A stretch of DNA of 64,000 nucleotides, from contig CAVYVI010000014.1 in the NCBI GenBank assembly GCA_963771905.1, forward strand, positions 248,001-312,000, read 5' to 3'. Shown piece after piece: positions 63,676 to 64,000 of this stretch. Position 1 is the stretch's first letter. Every line of letters begins with the position of its first letter. This DNA is from Palsa-147 sp963771905. Lineage in GTDB: Bacteria; Acidobacteriota; Terriglobia; Acidiferrales; UBA7541. A program made the translations under genes and the position numbers. The notes under the pieces are model-generated. The model saw nothing but the letters and a program-made list of their open reading frames with translations, had not been told where the DNA came from and did no database searches.

Positions 63676-64000
63676 CTACCGCCGGTAAATAACCTTCCGG
63701 CGAAAGATCGGCATATTCGCCGCCATCATCGCGCCGAGGCCCGCTCCAATCGTGCCAAAGATGAGCGCGCCAGCGATGTGGGCCTTCACTCCCACGCCGA
63801 CCGCGCTGCCAACCGCCGCGCCAAGCGCGCCGCCGACGGCCACTCCAATCGCCGGATTCCCGTGATCCATATGCTCGTACCGCACTTCGCGCACGCTCGA
63901 GCGATCGATCTTCATCTCCCCCGCACCCGGCGCGCCGAACCGCCCTCTTCCGTGCCCACAAATTAGTTCCGCGTCGGTCGCGCTCTGGAAGATACACGCG
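63676..64000 (-). CDS. Glycine-zipper protein, N-terminus cut by right edge
   Basis: The frame is open to the window end, covering at least 107 residues; a start at ATG 63915 would give only 79. Upstream codons read DAELICGHGRGRFGAP, then EMKIDRSSVREVRY, which resembles a small beta-barrel sensor or regulator of exported proteins. After residue VREVRYEHMDHGNPAIG comes a hydrophobic Gly/Ala zipper (GVAVGGALGAAVGSAVGVG, ALIFGTIGAGLGAMM). It is probably membrane or envelope associated. I cannot name a family. Confidence 0.6.
   Translation of the reverse strand, partial: ACIFQSATDAELICGHGRGRFGAPGAGEMKIDRSSVREVRYEHMDHGNPAIGVAVGGALGAAVGSAVGVGVKAHIAGALIFGTIGAGLGAMMAANMPIFRRKVIYRR

Overview
The window looks like chromosomal DNA of a GC-rich (about 60%) soil bacterium, most likely an Acidobacteriota (Terriglobia-like). 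This rests on general resemblance, not on a marker gene: the exported DUF711 protein, the retropepsin-like secreted protein, a Ser/Thr kinase with a TPR tail, a TIGR-like zinc-ribbon/HTH regulator and an ATP synthase operon without the a and c subunits. Nearly all DNA is coding. I see no rRNA, tRNA or CRISPR array.

Layout. 1-6.9 kb: DinB-like protein (cut by the left edge), small membrane proteins, a zinc-ribbon/HTH regulator, fructose-1,6-bisphosphatase (glpX), DUF711 protein and a glutaryl-CoA-dehydrogenase-type acyl-CoA dehydrogenase. 6.97-10.12 kb: a 3.15-kb mobile unit. It has 24-bp terminal inverted repeats (22/24 identical) and an exact 8-bp direct repeat on each side. It carries a frameshifted two-domain retropepsin-like gene and, just inside its left terminal repeat, an IS110-family insertion sequence with a long structured 3' flank that could encode a bridge RNA. 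10.2-12 kb: a duplicated-domain secreted protein and a molybdopterin-related pair. 12.1-18.1 kb: ATP synthase operon b'-b-delta-alpha-gamma-beta-epsilon. 18.2-25.6 kb: glutaredoxin, nagA, a small basic protein, a coiled-coil membrane protein and a proteostasis group (htpX, clpB, hsp20), with a strong sigma-70-like promoter and operator-like repeat before hsp20.

25.7-34.5 kb: rlmI-type methyltransferase, queA, phosphoesterase, FxLYD-like protein, a large unassigned protein with a PD-(D/E)XK nuclease-like C-terminus, HNH endonuclease, comF, DksA/TraR-type protein and CPBP protease. 34.6-40.7 kb: complete pyruvate (or related 2-oxoacid) dehydrogenase operon lpdA-lipB-E1alpha-E1beta-E2, with a promoter and a strong terminator; lipB supplies the lipoyl group used by E2. 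40.7-44.1 kb: FAD oxidoreductase, a DUF3037/HipA-like kinase pair and a Lys/Ala-rich protein. 44.3-53.2 kb: LysM lytic transglycosylase, PLP trans-sulfuration enzyme, Ser/Thr kinase with TPRs and an EF-G paralogue. 53.5-64 kb: cupin DUF985, STAS protein behind a Pho-box-like array, Tat-exported MsrB, isoaspartyl peptidase, CDP-alcohol phosphatidyltransferase, GreA, M1 peptidase, TPR-peptidase, an exported DUF5666-like protein, M20 peptidase and a glycine-zipper protein cut by the right edge.

The most unusual structure is the nested mobile unit at 6965-10131. Next are the HipA-like kinase/DUF3037 pair, the predicted nuclease at 29.6-31.1 kb and the four-unit 11-bp repeat before the STAS gene. 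All functions are read from sequence by eye; no database search was run.
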